Assembly (NCBI GenBank): GCA_021821185.1
Contig: JAKACU010000084.1
Span: 1 to 8,032 of the forward strand
Length of the DNA: 8,032 bases
DNA from: Bacillota bacterium
Lineage (GTDB): Bacteria; Bacillota; Bacilli; Alicyclobacillales; SLC66
Direction of reading: 5' to 3'
The notes beneath the pieces are model-generated. The model was given only the letters and a program-made list of their open reading frames with translations, was not told the DNA's origin and did not search any database. The translations under genes and the position numbers were made by a program. This document shows positions 5,660-8,032 of the stretch, in pieces; positions within the stretch are counted from its first letter, which is position 1, and each line of letters begins with the position of its first letter.

Positions 5660-8032
5660 TCACAGAGAGGACACGGCGTCAGCAAAACGGACTGTGAGCT
5701 TCTCGCTCACTGTTGCCTTTGTGCGCGAAAAAATTCTCTTTAATTCTCCCGCTTCTTCCAGGATAAAATCCGGATCAGGCACAATCGACCGCGCGGTCTT
5801 TAGCACGATCACAGCTTCTCGTTGCGTCAAGCGAAATTCTAGTGCCTGTGGATGAACCTGCGCAATCTCCGCAGTAGCATATACTATGCATATGTCCCTA
5901 AGGCAGACATTCAAAGGAAGCATCAACCCAGCCTTGCTGTTAAGCGTCAGCACGCGTCCTTCAAAAAGTGGCTCTCCGCCATCGTAGACATGAAATTGTT
6001 TCGCAAACCCGTCCAGGTTAAGAATGTGCAGGAATCTCTCCCCATTTGCAGATGCGGTGGATGTCATGAAAATACCATGTTCTTTGCAGTCGTGGAAAAG
6101 CCCTGCCTTTGTGCCCAGTTTTTCAAGAGCCGTTTTAAAAAATGCGATGTCACAATCATAGGATGTTGCTATAACAATGGCCCTGCCCTTGCCAACAGTG
6201 ACATCAAACCCGCAAATGTCATCCGTGCCATACACACGCAGCAGTGGTTCAAACGTTGCCGCCGTAAAGACTTGGGCCATGTCTGTGCGAATCTCGGGAC
6301 GCGGGGCTGCCCAACCGTCTGCGTAGACGGACAAGCAATGAAACGGCTTTTCCTCACGAATCCCCGTTGGCGTAACCTTTAGGGCATCAGCAAGAATCGT
6401 GCAAGGATTCCCTTCCATATCATAAAGCGGAACTTCCCCGTAAAGCAGGAGCTTACCGCCAGCATTCAGAAATTCCGCAAGCTTCTCCTGAATGTCAGCG
6501 TGCATATAACGAGCAGAACCCAACGCTAAAACGGGTGTTGCCTCTCTATCGAGCGGTCGATGCTGAAGATCTACGGCACCAAAGCGATACCCCGCAAGAA
6601 GCATGGAGCGCGCCATGACCTCCCACAATCCCCGCCCACGGTGTCTCTCGAGATTGCGCACCAATTCAGTAATTTTATGGCTTTTACGGTAAACATATTC
6701 CGTCATGAAATAGTCTGGAATAAACGCAAAGGCCACAGGGTCATGCTCTTCACGCATGGTGCTGATCTTGTCCGAAACCGCAGCCATTGCCTGAATCACC
6801 TGCGCCATTTTAGGATAGGTGTAGTTAAGTTCTCCTTCAGGGTTAATCGGTGCTGCAAACCCGTGGCGTTCACCTGTAAAGGCAATCCTGTCATTGCCGT
6901 CTTGCGGCTTTTGCTCAAGGCGGCTGTTTATACCCCCGGCAAACAGGTAGTAGTTGAGCATGCGATTGCCCTGAGCCACACACATTCTCGTCTTAAAATC
7001 AGCCGCAGAGGGATCGTACCGTCCATCGTATTTACTGCCGTAATTACCGTCTCCACATTCAAATTCCACCGATGTAAGAGGCTGCTCTGCACGATGAACA
7101 GCATCCATAAACCCGTTGATCAAATAGAGATCCTGAAAATTGTTCATTGTTAAATCGCCTAGATAGATATCTGATCCGGAAAGATACCCTGGCGCCTGGG
7201 TGTAAGATTCGTACAATTGACTGATGCCAATCGGGAAATTCAGACCGCGTCCCCCGCCTGTCCCATGAATGTTGACGACAAACGGAACACCACGGACCCC
7301 GAACTCCTCCGCGAAGGATCGCAAGGTTGCGACATAACGGGCAAAACGGTGTCTCATAAAGTATCCGAGGTCATGAAACAATGCACCGGCATACTCCTCT
7401 TTTGGTGACACAACTTTAGCCCTTACCTTGTCAACATCCTTTGCATCGACGCCAAATGGGTAACGAACATGCAGTTCTTCTGGGCCGTACGTGCTTTTTA
7501 ACCAAGTTGCAAAATCTTTGAGCACATTGTCCGTAAAATCCGGGCTATTGCTCACCCACGCCAGCATGCCAATCTCATTATCCAATTGAACACCAATGAT
7601 ATTGCCCCCATTTTCATGCAGGCGCGGAGCAACCAAGACCATTACGGCCTTATACCAATTGCGGGCTGCCGACAAAAATCCTGGAGCAAGATAGTCCACC
7701 GTTTTCGTTGTCGCCGCAGCATTGTCCCAGCCTGTGGGAATAATCTCAGGGTGCTTTTCATAGACCCAATACGGCACCCCCTCGTTCTTCATTTCAGCCA
7801 TAATGAATGGGCCTGGACGGACAAAAAAATACAGATCGTTCTCATGACACAAGTCAATAAACCTGCCAAGGTTAAGTTCCGGATGAGACTGTCCTCCGAA
7901 TACAAATTCCCCTTCAACCGGTTCATGGCAGAGCCACGGAACATAAGAGGCCACAGCGTTGCATCTAGCCTGCTTTAGCTTGTCGATGCGATCTTGCCAA
8001 TCTTTTGGATGCAATCGAAAGTAATGAATCTC
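5660..8032 (-). CDS. GH35-like glycoside hydrolase (beta-galactosidase superfamily), N-terminus beyond the window
   Basis: The reading frame is open to the right edge and gives 790 visible residues. The TTG at 8012-8014 is an internal Leu codon, because the frame continues as EIHYFR, the classic GH35 entry motif, before LHPKDW. Numbering from the edge, the TIM barrel shows YVPWLCHEPVEGEF (30-43), FFVRPGPFIMAEM (69-81) and NIIGVQLDNEIG (144-155), where E153 is the likely acid/base. VEFECGDG (322-329) follows, with E323 the likely nucleophile, then NYYLFAGGINS (360-370), matching the GH35 NxYMFHGGTNFG strand. Residues about 430-625 look like a Rossmann-type beta-galactosidase trimerisation domain (LAEFLNAGGKLLLYGEVP at 518-535), followed by a beta-rich C-terminus. 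Active-site motifs differ from textbook GH35 (QLDNEIG for QxENEYG, WLCHEP for WNxHEP), so the substrate may not be a beta-galactoside. Signal peptide status cannot be judged. It lies 90 bp upstream of the repressor start and no promoter is visible. Confidence 0.88.
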   Translation of the reverse strand, partial: EIHYFRLHPKDWQDRIDKLKQARCNAVASYVPWLCHEPVEGEFVFGGQSHPELNLGRFIDLCHENDLYFFVRPGPFIMAEMKNEGVPYWVYEKHPEIIPTGWDNAAATTKTVDYLAPGFLSAARNWYKAVMVLVAPRLHENGGNIIGVQLDNEIGMLAWVSNSPDFTDNVLKDFATWLKSTYGPEELHVRYPFGVDAKDVDKVRAKVVSPKEEYAGALFHDLGYFMRHRFARYVATLRSFAEEFGVRGVPFVVNIHGTGGGRGLNFPIGISQLYESYTQAPGYLSGSDIYLGDLTMNNFQDLYLINGFMDAVHRAEQPLTSVEFECGDGNYGSKYDGRYDPSAADFKTRMCVAQGNRMLNYYLFAGGINSRLEQKPQDGNDRIAFTGERHGFAAPINPEGELNYTYPKMAQVIQAMAAVSDKISTMREEHDPVAFAFIPDYFMTEYVYRKSHKITELVRNLERHRGRGLWEVMARSMLLAGYRFGAVDLQHRPLDREATPVLALGSARYMHADIQEKLAEFLNAGGKLLLYGEVPLYDMEGNPCTILADALKVTPTGIREEKPFHCLSVYADGWAAPRPEIRTDMAQVFTAATFEPLLRVYGTDDICGFDVTVGKGRAIVIATSYDCDIAFFKTALEKLGTKAGLFHDCKEHGIFMTSTASANGERFLHILNLDGFAKQFHVYDGGEPLFEGRVLTLNSKAGLMLPLNVCLRDICIVYATAEIAQVHPQALEFRLTQREAVIVLKTARSIVPDPDFILEEAGELKRIFSRTKATVSEKLTVRFADAVSSL

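Noticed and set aside
5852..6382. A 176-codon plus-strand reading frame opposite the GH35-like gene, with similar ones at 6560-7153 and 7586-7978
   Set aside because: They are antisense to continuous GH35-like coding sequence and show no motifs, signal or plausible initiation sites.
8012..8014. TTG as the start codon of the GH35-like gene
   Set aside because: The frame stays open to the edge and encodes EIHYFR, a conserved GH35 motif, directly upstream; the TTG is an internal Leu codon.

Overview
The window is a carbohydrate-uptake and carbohydrate-degradation locus from a Gram-positive bacterium. A Bacilli relative near Paenibacillaceae or Alicyclobacillaceae is the best inference. Supporting signs are strong Shine-Dalgarno sites (GGAGGT, AAAGGGAG, GAGGAG), sigma-A type promoters, a YesL/DUF624 membrane protein, a LacI-family repressor, and a long extracellular protein of a kind I know from Paenibacillus-type sugar ABC loci. 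The genus cannot be fixed from the sequence alone.

All six genes lie on the minus strand, so transcription runs from the high coordinates to the low ones. In that order they are: (1) a GH35-like glycoside hydrolase whose N-terminus lies beyond position 8032 (5660-8032); (2) a LacI-family repressor (4574-5569) with its own promoter and operator; (3) a YesL/DUF624 membrane protein with a GTG start (3893-4525); (4) a promoter and perfect 12-bp operator (3801-3829); (5) a cytoplasmic glucoamylase-domain (PF10091, GH144-like) hydrolase (2486-3709); (6) an ABC-transporter sugar-binding protein (997-2364); (7) the first 292 codons of a large secreted protein (1-878), probably a carbohydrate-binding or solute-binding protein, running off the left edge.

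The regulatory layer is the most informative part. An inverted repeat TGAAACGTTTCA, or a close variant, occurs at the three gene-start regions where a LacI repressor would act: over the -35 box of the hydrolase/binding-protein promoter, just downstream of the repressor's own promoter, and in the short gap before yesL. The 8-bp core AAACGTTT occurs exactly three times in the window, against about 0.12 expected by chance with equal base frequencies. This points to a local, self-regulated regulon.

A plausible working model (inference) is that the binding protein and permeases encoded outside the window import an oligosaccharide, which the two apparently cytoplasmic hydrolases then break down, and that the repressor responds to the imported sugar or a breakdown product. 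The GH144-like enzyme makes a beta-1,2-linked glucan fragment one candidate substrate, but this is unproven. No ABC permease, RNA gene, CRISPR array, transposon or phage gene was found. The longest stretches without a gene are 183 bp or less: 879-996, 2365-2485, 3710-3892, 4526-4573 and 5570-5659.
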